A stretch of DNA of 64,000 nt from Paenibacillus pasadenensis DSM 19293 (GCF_000422485.1 NZ_AULW01000015.1:1-64000), one strand, 5' to 3'; shown: positions 53,611 to 63,801, counted from the stretch's first letter. Translations and numbers: made by a program. The notes: a model not told the origin generated them from the sequence alone.

Positions 53611-55875
53611 TCAGCTGGCCGCTCCTTCCGGGCGGCCGGCGGAGGCGGCCGGTCCGAAGACGGCCAACTCGAGAATCTCCGCGATGTCGCGCGCCTTGAC
53701 CTGCTCGTCGACCTCCTTGAGCTTGGTGCCGTCCTCCAGCATCGTCAGGCAGTACGGGCAGGCGCTGCTGATGAGCGTCGGATTGACCTCGAGCGCCTGC
53801 TCGGTGCGGGCGAGGTTGACGCGCTTGCCGCTCGTCTCCTCCATCCACATCAGGCCGCCGCCCGCGCCGCAGCACATGCCGTTCTCGCGGCTGCGCGCCA
53901 TCTCGACGAGCTCGACGCCGGGAATCGCGCGCAGCACCTCGCGCGGCTCGTCGTACACGTTGTTGTAGCGGCCGAGATAGCAGGAATCATGGTAGGTGAT
54001 GCGCTCCCGCACCTCGTGGGCGGGGGTCAGCCGGCCGTCCTTCAGCAGCTCGGCGAACAGCTGCGTGTGATGCAGCACCTCGACGCCTTCGAGGCCGAAG
54101 TCCGGGTATTCGTTCTTGAGCGTATTGAACGTATGCGGGCAGGCGGTGACGATCCGCTTGACGCCGTAGCGCCGGAACGTCTCGATGTTCTCCTGGCACA
54201 GCTGCTGGAACAGCATCTCGTTGCCGAGGCGGCGCGGCGTGTCGCCGGAATTGCGCTCCTCGTTGCCGAGGATGGCGAAGCTGACGCCCGACTCGCGGAG
54301 CAGCCTTGCGACGGCGCGCGAGATCTTGCGGCTGCGCAGGTCGTACGAGCCCATCGAGCCGACGAAGAACAGCAGCTCGAAGTCCGGGTTCTCCTTGACC
54401 GTCGGGACGGATACGCCCTCGACGTCGCCGGTCCATTTGACGCGGTCGCTGCGGCTGATGCCCCACGGATTGCCCTGGCGCTCGATGTTCTGCATCGCGC
54501 GCTGGCCTTCATGCGGCATGCTGCCCTCCATGAGCACGAGATGGCGGCGCAGGTCGATGATCTTGTCGACATGCTCGTTGCCGACCGGGCACTGGTCCTC
54601 GCAGTTGCGGCAGGTCGTGCAGGCCCAGATCTCGTCCTCGGTCATGACGTCGCCGATCAGCGACACCTCCTCGGGCTTCCGCTCCTGCACCGTCCAGGCG
54701 GCCTTCTGCCAAGCGAGCGTCGGGCGGATGTCGGTGATCGAGCGGCCGGGATCGGCCCATGGCACGCCTGCGGATGCAGCCGCCTCCGCTGCCGCCGCCA
54801 CCTCCTGCTTGCCCGAGCCGGCCAGATCGAGCAGCGACGGACCGTGGTCGAGGCTGCGCGGCTCGAACAGATGGGCTTTGCCCGGATCCGGCGCGCCGAA
54901 GGCGAATGCCGGCACCCACGGCGAGCGTCCGGTGACGGCCGCGCCTTTGTCGATCAGATGGTCGCGCAGCTTGACGATCAGATGCATCGGCGAGAGCGCC
55001 TTGCCGGTGCTCGCCGCCGGGCAGACGTTCGTGCAGCGGCCGCATTCGACGCAAGCATAGAAGTCGAGCATCTGCTTTTGCGTGAACTCCTCGATCCGGC
55101 CGACGCCGAACGACTCCGCCTCCTCGTCCTCGAGGTCGAGCTTGGCGAGCCGCCCCGCCGGCTCCTGGCGGCGCAGGTAGATGTTGATCGGCGCCGTGAT
55201 GATGTGGAAGTGCTTCGACTGCGGCACGTAGACGAGGAAAGACAGCAGGATGACCAGATGCGCCCACCAGGAGACGAGGAACAGGACGTGGGCCGCGGTC
55301 TCGGACAGTCCTCCCATCGCCGTCGCGAGCAGCGAGGAGATCGGGGCGTAGCCCGACGGGTCCATGCCGAGCCAGATCCGCTCGAAGGCGAGCGAGAGGA
55401 CGACCGACAGCATGAGGCCGAAGATGAAGAAGACGACGATGCTCGGCTTGAGCCCCCGCTTCAGGCGGGCCAGCTTCTCCCCGTAGCGGCGGTAGGCCGC
55501 GTAGCCCATCGCGAGCAGGATGAGCGCGACGGTGATTTCCTGCACGAGGCTGAACAGGTCGTAGCCGGGGATCGGCAGATGGCCGCCTCCGGTCAGTCCT
55601 TTGACGATGAGGTCGATCGCCCCGAGCTGCAGGATGACGAACCCGTAGAAGATGACGATGTGCATGATGCCGCTCTTCACGTCCTTGAGCAGCTTCGTCT
55701 GGCCGAATACCTGCGCGAGGAACTCCTTCATCCTCCCCGGCGCCTGCTCCGGCAGCTTGGCCGGACGTCCGAGCTTCAAATAAAGATAGCGATGGTATAC
55801 GGCCCGGTAGAACAGGTAGACGCCGTAGCCGGTGACGGCGAGGAACAGCGCGAATTGAATCCATGCTCCGATCAT
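53611..55875 (-). CDS. fadF: Membrane-bound Fe-S oxidoreductase for fatty-acid oxidation
   Basis: 754 aa. The N-terminal membrane part (about 1-250) has six helices related to nitrate-reductase gamma-type subunits. Two 4Fe-4S motifs follow, CVECGRCTNVCPAA and CTTCRNCEDQCPVG. The C-terminus has two CCG-type domains, with CPHTFNTLKNEYP, CYLGRYN, CCGAGGG and CPYC, as in heterodisulfide reductase subunits. It probably takes electrons from EtfAB and passes them to the quinone pool. ATG 55875 lies nine bases from AAAGG and is preferred to the in-frame ATG 55884. It is first in the leftward fad operon. Confidence 0.92.
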   Translation of the reverse strand: MIGAWIQFALFLAVTGYGVYLFYRAVYHRYLYLKLGRPAKLPEQAPGRMKEFLAQVFGQTKLLKDVKSGIMHIVIFYGFVILQLGAIDLIVKGLTGGGHLPIPGYDLFSLVQEITVALILLAMGYAAYRRYGEKLARLKRGLKPSIVVFFIFGLMLSVVLSLAFERIWLGMDPSGYAPISSLLATAMGGLSETAAHVLFLVSWWAHLVILLSFLVYVPQSKHFHIITAPINIYLRRQEPAGRLAKLDLEDEEAESFGVGRIEEFTQKQMLDFYACVECGRCTNVCPAASTGKALSPMHLIVKLRDHLIDKGAAVTGRSPWVPAFAFGAPDPGKAHLFEPRSLDHGPSLLDLAGSGKQEVAAAAEAAASAGVPWADPGRSITDIRPTLAWQKAAWTVQERKPEEVSLIGDVMTEDEIWACTTCRNCEDQCPVGNEHVDKIIDLRRHLVLMEGSMPHEGQRAMQNIERQGNPWGISRSDRVKWTGDVEGVSVPTVKENPDFELLFFVGSMGSYDLRSRKISRAVARLLRESGVSFAILGNEERNSGDTPRRLGNEMLFQQLCQENIETFRRYGVKRIVTACPHTFNTLKNEYPDFGLEGVEVLHHTQLFAELLKDGRLTPAHEVRERITYHDSCYLGRYNNVYDEPREVLRAIPGVELVEMARSRENGMCCGAGGGLMWMEETSGKRVNLARTEQALEVNPTLISSACPYCLTMLEDGTKLKEVDEQVKARDIAEILELAVFGPAASAGRPEGAAS

Positions 55876-55917
55876 GGTGGTCATCCTTTCTTCTTGGCGG
55901 CTTCCAGGCATCCCCAT

Positions 55918-55932
55918 ATGAAGCGCTTACAT
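55918..55932 (-). promoter_or_regulatory. cre-like site upstream of fadF
   Basis: On the minus strand the sequence reads ATGTAAGCGCTTCAT, centred on the palindrome AAGCGCTT, one mismatch from the CcpA consensus. It lies about 45 bp before the fadF start. Catabolite repression of the FadR regulon is known in B. subtilis. Confidence 0.5.
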
Positions 55933-55973
55933 ATAGGAGACGAAAAAATCTTAGCGGAACCAGGAGCGTTTCG

Positions 55974-56002
55974 TTGACAATCCGTGTCCTATCCCCTAAG
56001 AT
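55974..56002 (+). promoter_or_regulatory. Promoter of fadR-etfBA operon
   Basis: TTGACA (55974-55979) and TAAGAT (55997-56002) with a 17-bp spacer; transcription would start near 56009. Confidence 0.8.
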
Positions 56003-56010
56003 GAAGAAAA

Positions 56011-56028
56011 TGAATGTGTATTCATTCA
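56011..56028 (+). promoter_or_regulatory. FadR box
   Basis: TGAATGTGTATTCATTCA matches the B. subtilis FadR operator pattern TGAATGANTANTCATTCA at all but one defined position. It overlaps the expected transcription start of fadR and lies in the interval shared with fadF. Confidence 0.88.
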
Positions 56029-56061
56029 CCATACGTAAATACTACCACCGAGGTGCAGCCC

Positions 56062-56643
56062 ATGACAAGTAGGAAGCAGGAAAAATATGAATTGATTCTG
56101 GAAGCCGCGCTCAAAGTGATCGCGGAGAACGGCTACCACGGCTCCCAGGTGTCGAAGATCGCCAAGGAAGCCGGCGTCGCCGACGGTACGATTTATCTTT
56201 ATTTCAAAAAGAAAGAGGATATCCTCATTTCTTTGTTCCAGGAGAAGCTCGGCAGCCTTGTCGAGCGGTTCAACGCCCGCGTGCGGGAAACGTCGTCGGC
56301 CGAGGAGGCGCTGCGCGCCGTATGCGAGATCCACTATACCGAGCTCGAGAGCAACGTGAACCTCGCCTACGTCACGCAGATCGAGCTGCGCCAAAGCTCG
56401 CTGGAGCTGCGCAAGGCGATCGGGCTGGCCGTCAAGCCGTATATCGAGCTGATCGAGCATATTCTGGATAAAGGGGTGAGAGAGGGAGAATTCCGTCCGG
56501 ACCTGGACCTGAAGCTGACCCGCCTGCTGCTGTTCGGGGCGATGGACGAGGTCGTCACGTCCTGGCTCATTTCCGGCATGAAATACTCGCTGACCGCCCA
56601 GGTCGGCAAAACCGTCGAGTTTTTCCTGCGCGGCCTCAAATAG
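56062..56643 (+). CDS. fadR: Fatty-acid degradation regulator FadR (TetR family)
   Basis: 193 aa. The N-terminal HTH (about 8-55) is KYELILEAALKVIAENGYHGSQVSKIAKEAGVADGTIYLYFKKKED, the FadR/YsiA type. A helical ligand domain follows that in B. subtilis FadR binds long-chain acyl-CoA and so releases DNA. It represses fatty-acid degradation genes; a FadR box lies 33 bp upstream, which implies self-control. The ATG at 56062 has GAGGTG eight bases upstream; a start 48 bases earlier would overlap the operator. It heads the rightward operon with etfB, etfA and an SDR gene. Confidence 0.95.
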   Translation: MTSRKQEKYELILEAALKVIAENGYHGSQVSKIAKEAGVADGTIYLYFKKKEDILISLFQEKLGSLVERFNARVRETSSAEEALRAVCEIHYTELESNVNLAYVTQIELRQSSLELRKAIGLAVKPYIELIEHILDKGVREGEFRPDLDLKLTRLLLFGAMDEVVTSWLISGMKYSLTAQVGKTVEFFLRGLK

Positions 56644-56690
56644 CCGCCGCTTTGAAATCATTCGCGACCTACCAAGGAGGAGCTGAGCGC

Positions 56691-57452
56691 ATGAATATTT
56701 ATGTCCTGCTGAAGCAAACGTTCGATACCGAGGAGAAGATCGTCATCGAGGACGGCCGCGTGTCCGACGACGGCGTCAAGTTCGTCATCAATCCGTACGA
56801 CGAGTACGCCGTCGAGGAAGCGCTGCAGCAGCGCGACCAGCACGGCGGCAAGGTGACCGTCGTCTCCGTCGGTCCGGACCGGGCGGCCGAGGCGCTGCGG
56901 CAGGCGCTCGCCATGGGCGCCGACGAAGCCGTGCTGCTGACCGACGGGCGCATCGGCGCTGACGAAGGCGCGGCCGCGGCCGCGCTGGAGAAGTATCTGT
57001 CCGGCCAGTCCGTCGATCTCGTGCTCGGCGGCAACTTCTCGGTCGACAGCGGCGGCGGCCAGGTCGCGGTGCGGCTGGCGAGCCGGCTCGGCCTGCCCCA
57101 TGTCTCCTCCATCACCTCGCTCCGGATCGACGGCTCCACGGCGACCGCGAGGCGCGACGCCGAGGGCGACACGGAGACGCTTGAAGTGACGCTGCCCGCC
57201 CTCTTCACCGCGCAGCAAGGACTCAACGAGCCGCGCTACCCTTCCCTGCCGAACATCATGAAGGCGAAAAAGAAGCCGTTCCAGACGTTGTCGCTCGACG
57301 ATCTCGGCCTGAGCGCCGCGGAAGCGCTTACCGAGCGCGTCTCCCTTTCCCTGCCGCCGGAGCGCGGCGCCGGCCAGCTGATTCCGGGATCGCCGGCCGA
57401 GCAGGCCGCGCGCCTGGTCGAGCTGCTCCGCACCGAAGCGAAAGCCATTTGA
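56691..57452 (+). CDS. etfB: Electron transfer flavoprotein subunit beta
   Basis: 253 aa. EtfB carries AMP and, with EtfA, one FAD, and takes electrons from acyl-CoA dehydrogenase. It opens MNIYVLLKQTFDTEEKIVIEDG and contains KFVINPYDEYAVEEAL and the family motif PALFTAQQGLNEPRYPSLPNIMKAKKKP. AAGGAGGAG lies upstream of the ATG at 56691, 47 bp after fadR. Confidence 0.96.
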   Translation: MNIYVLLKQTFDTEEKIVIEDGRVSDDGVKFVINPYDEYAVEEALQQRDQHGGKVTVVSVGPDRAAEALRQALAMGADEAVLLTDGRIGADEGAAAAALEKYLSGQSVDLVLGGNFSVDSGGGQVAVRLASRLGLPHVSSITSLRIDGSTATARRDAEGDTETLEVTLPALFTAQQGLNEPRYPSLPNIMKAKKKPFQTLSLDDLGLSAAEALTERVSLSLPPERGAGQLIPGSPAEQAARLVELLRTEAKAI

Positions 57453-57469
57453 CCCGAGGAGGAATTACG

Positions 57470-58434
<965 letters not shown>

Positions 58435-58435
<1 letters not shown>

Positions 58436-59361
58436 TGGAGGCGGATCCGCGCCTCGGAGCGGACGCCGCCGCTCCGTCCAGGCCGAGCCCGGCTGCGGCG
58501 GCGCCCGGCCCGTTCCGGGCCGACCTGCTGGCGGGCAAGACGATTCTCGTCACCGGCGGCGCGACCGGCCTCGGACGGGCGATGGCCGAAGGCTTCGGCC
58601 GGCTCGGCGCGCGCGTCGCGCTGGCCGGGCGGCGCGAGGAAAAGCTGCGCGAGGCCGAGGCGGCGCTCGCGCAGGCCGGCTGCGACGTCTTCGTCCACGC
58701 CTGCGACGTCCGCGATCCCGAGGCGGTCGCCCGGCTCGCGGACGCGCTGGACGCCCGCTTCGGCGGCATCGATGTCCTCGTCAACAACGCCGCCGGCAAC
58801 TTCATCAGCCCGACCGAGCGGCTCTCGCATCGCGCCGTCGACGCCGTGCTGAACATCGTGCTGCACGGGACATTCTACGCGACGCTGGAGTTCGGCAAGC
58901 GCTGGATCGCCGCCGGTCGGCCGGGGACGGTGCTGAACATCGTGACGACGTATGCCGAGACCGGCTCCGCCTACGTCGTGCCCTCTGCCGCCGCCAAGGC
59001 CGGCGTGCTGGCGATGACGCGCTCGCTCGCCGTCGAGTGGGCGCGCTACGGCATCCGCCATGTGGCGATCGCGCCCGGCCCTTTTCCGACCGAGGGCGCC
59101 TGGTCGCGGTTGCTGCCGACGCCGGAGCTGGCCCAGGGCATGCTCGACCGCATCCCGCTGAAGCGCGTCGGCAGCAAGGAGGAGCTGGCCGATCTGGCCT
59201 CCTATCTCGTCTCCGACTATGCCGGCTATCTGAACGGCGAGTGCGTGACGATCGACGGCGGCGAGTGGCTGCAGGGAGCCGGACAGTTCAACGGCCTGCT
59301 GGCCGTCACCGAGCCGCAGTGGGACCAGCTTGCGGAGCTGAGCCGCAAGGGCGGCAAATAA
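58435..59361 (+). CDS. fadH: SDR-family 2,4-dienoyl-CoA reductase-like protein
   Basis: 308 aa. An Ala/Pro-rich N-terminal tail of about 30 residues precedes a complete SDR domain: LVTGGATGLGRAMAEGFGRLG for the cofactor, LVNNAAGNFISPTERLS, and SAYVVPSAAAKAGVLAMTRSLAVEWARYGIR with the catalytic Lys. The serine in place of the usual tyrosine before AAAK, and the NNAAGNF motif, are typical of the dienoyl-CoA reductase group (FadH/YkuF), which handles unsaturated fatty acids. Symbol given by analogy with B. subtilis. It is coupled to etfA (TGATG overlap) and followed by a terminator. Confidence 0.8.
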
Positions 59362-59390
59362 AGCGCGGCCTCGCCGTCAACCGAATCGAA

Positions 59391-59437
59391 AACGGGAAGA
59401 AGCGGAGCGATCATCGCTCCGCTTCTTCCCGTTTTTT
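59391..59437. terminator. Bidirectional terminator
   Basis: AACGGGAAGAAGCGGAGCGA pairs with TCGCTCCGCTTCTTCCCGTT and is followed by further T residues; it lies between convergent genes. Confidence 0.95.
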
Positions 59438-59458
59438 CTGTTTTGAACGCTCATGAAA

Positions 59459-60826
59459 TCAACGCTTCGGATGCGCCTTCAGCCAAGCCAGCATGTCGTC
59501 GAGCGTGGCGACCGGCACGATGTTGAGGCGATCCGCCCCTTTGCGGGCGTCCTCCTCCTGACCGGCCGGCACGAAAAACACGTCCGCGCCGGCGCGCTGC
59601 ACCGCATAGGCTTTCTGCTCGATGCCTCCGATGCGGCCGATCCGGCCCGCCGCGTCGATCGTGCCGGTGCCGGCGACGCGGTTGCCTCCGGCGACGCCTC
59701 CCGGCGTCAGCTGGTCGATGACGGACAGCGCGAGCATCGCCCCGTGCGATGGACCGCCCTGATAGAGCAGATAGCTCCGGTAATCCATCCGCCGCGTCAG
59801 ATCGGCCTTGGTCCGGTCCTGCACCTGAATGCCGAGCACGGCGCGCTGCGGGTCTTCGTCCAACGCCTTGGAGCGGATGACGGCGACGGCTTTGGCGCTC
59901 CCGCGCTCATAGCCGATCTTGACCGGCTCGCCCGGCGCGACGTCCGCCATCCGCTCCGCCAGCTCGCCGGTCGTGCGCGCCTGCCGGCCGTCTACCGACA
60001 GCAGCAGGTCTCCTGGCTGCAGCAAGCCCTCCGCCGGACCGCCCTCCTGCACGGCGAGCACCTGCACGCCCTGCGGCAGGACGCCTTGGCCGAGGCCCAG
60101 CTTCTGGAGCGCGACGGCGGTGCCGACCTCATTGGCGCCGGCCCGCTGGATATGGACCTGGCGCTGGATTTCCGAGATCGGGATGCTCGTATCGCGCTTC
60201 TCCAGCCTCATCTGCGGCAGCAGCGCGGCCGCGAGCCAGTCGATCGGAAACGCGGGCCGCTCGATGACGAGCACGCCTTCGAGCGAGCCTGCCGCATGCC
60301 CGCCCTCCACCTGGGCGTAACGGCTCATGCTGAGGGTGAAGCCCGGCGTAATCGCCGAATACGGCATCGGATAAAGCAGCGCCGCTCCGAGCAGCAGGAC
60401 GGCGGCGGCAAAGCCGAGCGTGCCGTACGGAACGCTGCGCCGGCTCCGCTCCTCGAGCGCCGCATCGAGCAGCACGAGCGCGGCCGTCAAGCCGCAGGTC
60501 CAGGCGAGAAAGCCGAGCCGCTCCGGCGCCGCCAGCAGCAGGCACGCGGCGAGCAGCCCGCCGGCCGCGATCGGCAGCCGCAGCCAGCCGAGCCGCCTGC
60601 GGCCGGTCCGGCTCCACGCCCGGTAAGCTCCGACCGTCCAGCAGAGCGGGATCAGCGCGCAGGCGCGGGCCAGCGCCTCCAGCAGATCGATCCAGTACAG
60701 CCCGCCTGCGCGCACCGGGTCGGCCAGCCAGACGAGCGGACCGCATGCCGCGACGGCCAGCGCCGCCGCGAACGATGCGACATACCAACGATTGTTCAAG
60801 CCCACCACGCCCCGTTTCCGCGTCAT
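59459..60826 (-). CDS. Membrane-anchored PDZ-Lon (S16) serine protease
   Basis: 455 aa. About six membrane helices occupy residues 1-165. A PDZ domain follows (about 235-330; GVQVLAVQEGGPAEGLLQPGDLLLSVDG). The C-terminal Lon-type protease domain (about 335-450) has the catalytic Ser in GGPSHGAMLALSVIDQL and the Lys in RIGGIEQKAYAVQRAGADVFFVP. The PDZ-Lon pair is as in YlbL-type proteins, which usually have one N-terminal helix; this one has a much larger membrane part. Substrates unknown. The ATG has AAAGGAAAG upstream. Confidence 0.85.
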   Translation of the reverse strand: MTRKRGVVGLNNRWYVASFAAALAVAACGPLVWLADPVRAGGLYWIDLLEALARACALIPLCWTVGAYRAWSRTGRRRLGWLRLPIAAGGLLAACLLLAAPERLGFLAWTCGLTAALVLLDAALEERSRRSVPYGTLGFAAAVLLLGAALLYPMPYSAITPGFTLSMSRYAQVEGGHAAGSLEGVLVIERPAFPIDWLAAALLPQMRLEKRDTSIPISEIQRQVHIQRAGANEVGTAVALQKLGLGQGVLPQGVQVLAVQEGGPAEGLLQPGDLLLSVDGRQARTTGELAERMADVAPGEPVKIGYERGSAKAVAVIRSKALDEDPQRAVLGIQVQDRTKADLTRRMDYRSYLLYQGGPSHGAMLALSVIDQLTPGGVAGGNRVAGTGTIDAAGRIGRIGGIEQKAYAVQRAGADVFFVPAGQEEDARKGADRLNIVPVATLDDMLAWLKAHPKR

Positions 60827-60938
60827 TCCCTGTTCTTTCCTTTCCTAAGCATACAGGAGACGCCGAGCCGATTTCAAACTGCGGGGGGACGCATGGTACA
60901 ATGAAGCAAAGCGCTGCGACAGAAAGGTTGAGCCCGCC

Positions 60939-61880
60939 ATGAACGAACTGAATTGGAACGCCATCAACGCCGGACTTCCCCGCTGGATGGAAGAGGCCCG
61001 CGGCATCGCGCCGCTCGGCAAAGTCGCCTCCTATATTCCCGAGCTGTCCAAAGCCGATCCGGAGGCGCTCGGATTCCACATCCTGGCCGCGGACGGCAAG
61101 TCGCTGTCCGCAGGTGACTGCGGCCAGCGGTTCACGATGCAGAGCATCTCCAAGGTGTTCACGCTCATGCTCGCGCTGATGGACAACGGCGAGGAGCGCG
61201 TCTTCAGCAAGGTCGGCATGGAGCCGACCGGGGACAGCTTCAACAGCATGCTGAAGCTCGAGCTCGTGCAGCCGGGCATCCCGTTCAATCCGCTCATCAA
61301 TGCCGGCGCGATCGTCATCAGCTCGCTCATAGCCGGCTCGTCAAACGAGGAGAAGTCGGAGCGGATCGCCGCTTTCCTCGGCCGGCTCGCCGGCGGCGGG
61401 CCGCTCGAGCTGGACGAGGCGACGTACCGCTCCGAATCCAGCTCCGGCCATCTCAACCGCTCGATGGCGTATTTCCTGACGGACAACGGCGTGCTCGAGA
61501 GCGCCGTCGAGGATGTGCTCGAGGTGTACTTCAAGCATTGCTCGCTGCTCGTCGACTGCGGCCAGCTCGCCCGCATGGCGCTCGTGCTGTCGCTGGACGG
61601 GCTCGATCCGGTCAGCGGCGAGCGGCTCATTCCGCGCCGCTTCGTGCAGATCGCCAAGACGTTCATGGTCACCTGCGGCATGTACAACGGCTCGGGCGAG
61701 TTCGCGATCGACGTCGGCCTGCCGGCCAAATCCGGCGTATCCGGCGGCATCCTCGCCCTGCTGCCGGGCCGCGCGGGCATCGGCGTCGTCGGCCCTTCGC
61801 TGAACCGGCACGGCAACAGCATCGCCGGCGTGCATCTGCTCGAGACGCTGTCCAAGGAATTCGACTGGAGCTTGTTTTGA
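60939..61880 (+). CDS. glsA: Glutaminase
   Basis: 313 aa. Hydrolyses glutamine to glutamate and ammonia. It is a serine-dependent, beta-lactamase-like enzyme: the SxxK motif is in FTMQSISKVF. Other family motifs are KVGMEPTGDSFNS, PFNPLINAGAIVISSLI, YKHCSLLV-like YFKHCSLLVDCGQLARM and GLPAKSGVSGGILALLPG. AAAGG lies upstream of the ATG and a TACAAT box about 40 bp before it. The gene stands alone, divergent from the PDZ-Lon gene. Confidence 0.96.
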   Translation: MNELNWNAINAGLPRWMEEARGIAPLGKVASYIPELSKADPEALGFHILAADGKSLSAGDCGQRFTMQSISKVFTLMLALMDNGEERVFSKVGMEPTGDSFNSMLKLELVQPGIPFNPLINAGAIVISSLIAGSSNEEKSERIAAFLGRLAGGGPLELDEATYRSESSSGHLNRSMAYFLTDNGVLESAVEDVLEVYFKHCSLLVDCGQLARMALVLSLDGLDPVSGERLIPRRFVQIAKTFMVTCGMYNGSGEFAIDVGLPAKSGVSGGILALLPGRAGIGVVGPSLNRHGNSIAGVHLLETLSKEFDWSLF

Positions 61881-61897
61881 AGCCGCGCGGCGCGGAG

Positions 61898-62995
61898 CTA
61901 GCCGGCGCGCCGCACCTGAAAGGTCATATGCAAGCCCCAGCCCGCCTCGCCTTCTTGCTCCCACAGCTCTCCGCCGTTAAGCTCGACGATCCGCTTCGCC
62001 TCGCTCCGCCAGGCGGCGGAGCCCGGTCCGCTCCCTCCCTGCCGGTCGAGCAGCAGCTGGATCAGCAGATCGAGCTGGCCGTCCTGCGAATTGACCGAGT
62101 TGACATGGATGTTGAGCCGGGTGCTTCCGACCTCGGGCTCCTCCCGGGCGATCTGCAGCAGCAGATCGAGCAGCTCGGACAGCTGCTCCTTGCGCCCATG
62201 CACCTGATGGGGCACCTCCGCCGACACCCAGCAGGTCAGGCGGCTCGGGGATTCCGACTCGCCGTGCTTGTCCGTCAGCTCCTTGGATAGATCGAGGATC
62301 GAGAACGGATGCTCGTCGAAGCCCACCCAGCTGTCCTCCTGATCGGCATGCTTCAACAGCGTCTGGGCGAGCGAGGCGAGATGCTCCGCGTTCATCCGCA
62401 GCTCGTCGAGCATGTCGAGCTGGCTCTGGTCGAGCGTCGTATCCGCCAGCAGCTGCGCCATGCCGTCGATGTTGGTCAGCCCGTTCATCATGTCAAAGGC
62501 GAGCTGGCGCAGCCGCTCCCCCTTCGTGATCAAAGCCGGACCTGCTGCGGCCCCGCCGCCGTCCGGCAATCCGGACGAGCCGCTCTCGACCGGCCGGCCC
62601 GCGGCCGGTGCGAGGGGAGCCCTCGAATCGGCGGCGCGGAGCAGGCGGTCTTTCTCCTCTCCGCTGAACGAGCGCTCCTTCCGCAGCATGCCGAGCTTCT
62701 TGACGTCTGCCGCCTCCTCGGCGATCCGGACCTGAATGCGATGGAAGCGGAGCACGACATCCTCCTCCTCCGGCGCCTCCGCGAGGGGGAGCACCATGCC
62801 CAGATGCAGCACCGGCTCTCCGGCATGATGAAGCGCGACGACGCAGTCGCCCTCTCCCGTCTCGTCGGCTATGTAATAAGCGTCCGCCTGCACGGCTGCG
62901 CTCAGCTCCTGCAGCACGAGATTCAGCTCGTCCTGCGCCTGCCGGACCTCTGCCCGAGGCAGGCTCGCTTCGTCGATATGGCCTTTTCTCTCCAT
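61898..62995 (-). CDS. Degenerate sensor-kinase-like protein
   Basis: About 365 aa, no membrane helix. A helical N-terminus and a small beta domain (about 25-115; DAYYIADETGEGDCVVALHH) resemble a GAF-like sensor. The middle part (about 155-215), RLRQLAFDMMNGLTNIDGMAQLL then DELRMNAEHLASLAQTLLKH, looks like a HisKA four-helix dimer, but Asn stands where the phospho-His is expected. The C-terminus (about 225-365) follows a HATPase outline (GGELWEQEGEAGWGLHMTF) but lacks clear N and G boxes. It may be a pseudokinase or binding scaffold. The first of two adjacent ATGs is too close to AGGAGAG, so the second is used. Confidence 0.6.
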   Translation of the reverse strand: MERKGHIDEASLPRAEVRQAQDELNLVLQELSAAVQADAYYIADETGEGDCVVALHHAGEPVLHLGMVLPLAEAPEEEDVVLRFHRIQVRIAEEAADVKKLGMLRKERSFSGEEKDRLLRAADSRAPLAPAAGRPVESGSSGLPDGGGAAAGPALITKGERLRQLAFDMMNGLTNIDGMAQLLADTTLDQSQLDMLDELRMNAEHLASLAQTLLKHADQEDSWVGFDEHPFSILDLSKELTDKHGESESPSRLTCWVSAEVPHQVHGRKEQLSELLDLLLQIAREEPEVGSTRLNIHVNSVNSQDGQLDLLIQLLLDRQGGSGPGSAAWRSEAKRIVELNGGELWEQEGEAGWGLHMTFQVRRAG

Positions 62996-63117
62996 CATTC
63001 TCTCCTACTTTCTCTCCTTTCCTTTTCCCAAAAAACAAATAGAGCCTCGGAGCAAGCCGTCACGGTGGACGGCTGTTTCCTCGGCTCATGTTCAGCGTGG
63101 CTACGGCCATCTGTTCA

Positions 63118-63801
63118 TTAAGTCGATGTTTCGGACGGAAAGGTGAATACGATGATGCTCTGGTCCTGATCAAACTTCCAATCCAGATAAATCCCGTCGG
63201 ACGTGCGTCCGAGCGCCTCGATCATATCGACCTCGGTCACCAGCAGCGATTTTTCAAGCGCTCGCTTGGCGACCCTCAGGGCGGGCTCGTAGCCGGCTCT
63301 CAGCAGCTCCTTCTCAAGCTTGATCAGGATGCCGGAGCGGACGATGACGAGCGTGCGCGCGTTGGTCCAGAACGAATGCATGGCATCGGGCATCTTCTCG
63401 GCTTCGGCCGAAATGCGCTCGACTTGGCGGTGGATGTACTCCTTGCCGCGGTACGATTCCTGATAGCGGTCGAACAGCGAGCTGTCGACGAGGCCGATCA
63501 TGATGCCGGAGTGGTTGTCCAGGTTCCAGTCGTAATAAATGTGCTGAAGCTCGAGACCTAACGTACGGAGGATCAAAGCCTTGAACTCCGGCACGATCAG
63601 GTCCATCACCAGCTGCCGCGTATCCCTGACGGCCTCGTCCTTGTTCTGCTGGAGCATTATTTTCTCCACGACGCTGACGAACTGGCGGAAATGCATGCTT
63701 ACACATACCTCGTTGGCGGAAACGTAAATCGACTCCGGCCCTTTGCCGAAGCGGTCCCGGAGCAGCTTCCCCATCTGGCTCGTAAGCTGAGTCATAGCCA
63801 T
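63118..63801 (-). CDS. MpsC/DUF2294-family protein with two tandem domains
   Basis: About 227 aa, soluble. Two copies of the MpsC (DUF2294) pattern are visible. The first (about 1-115) has GKLLRDRFGKGPESIYVSANEVCVSMHFRQFVSVVEKIML and ends LELQHIYYDWNLDNHSGIMIG. The second (about 130-225) has NARTLVIVRSGILIKLEKELLR and DGIYLDWKFDQDQSIIVFTF. The family is named after a sodium-translocating, membrane-potential-generating system, but the role of the free-standing protein is unclear. ATG 63801 has GGAG six bases upstream; ATG 63825 is also possible. Promoter elements lie at 63864-63895. Confidence 0.8.
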   Translation of the reverse strand: MAMTQLTSQMGKLLRDRFGKGPESIYVSANEVCVSMHFRQFVSVVEKIMLQQNKDEAVRDTRQLVMDLIVPEFKALILRTLGLELQHIYYDWNLDNHSGIMIGLVDSSLFDRYQESYRGKEYIHRQVERISAEAEKMPDAMHSFWTNARTLVIVRSGILIKLEKELLRAGYEPALRVAKRALEKSLLVTEVDMIEALGRTSDGIYLDWKFDQDQSIIVFTFPSETST

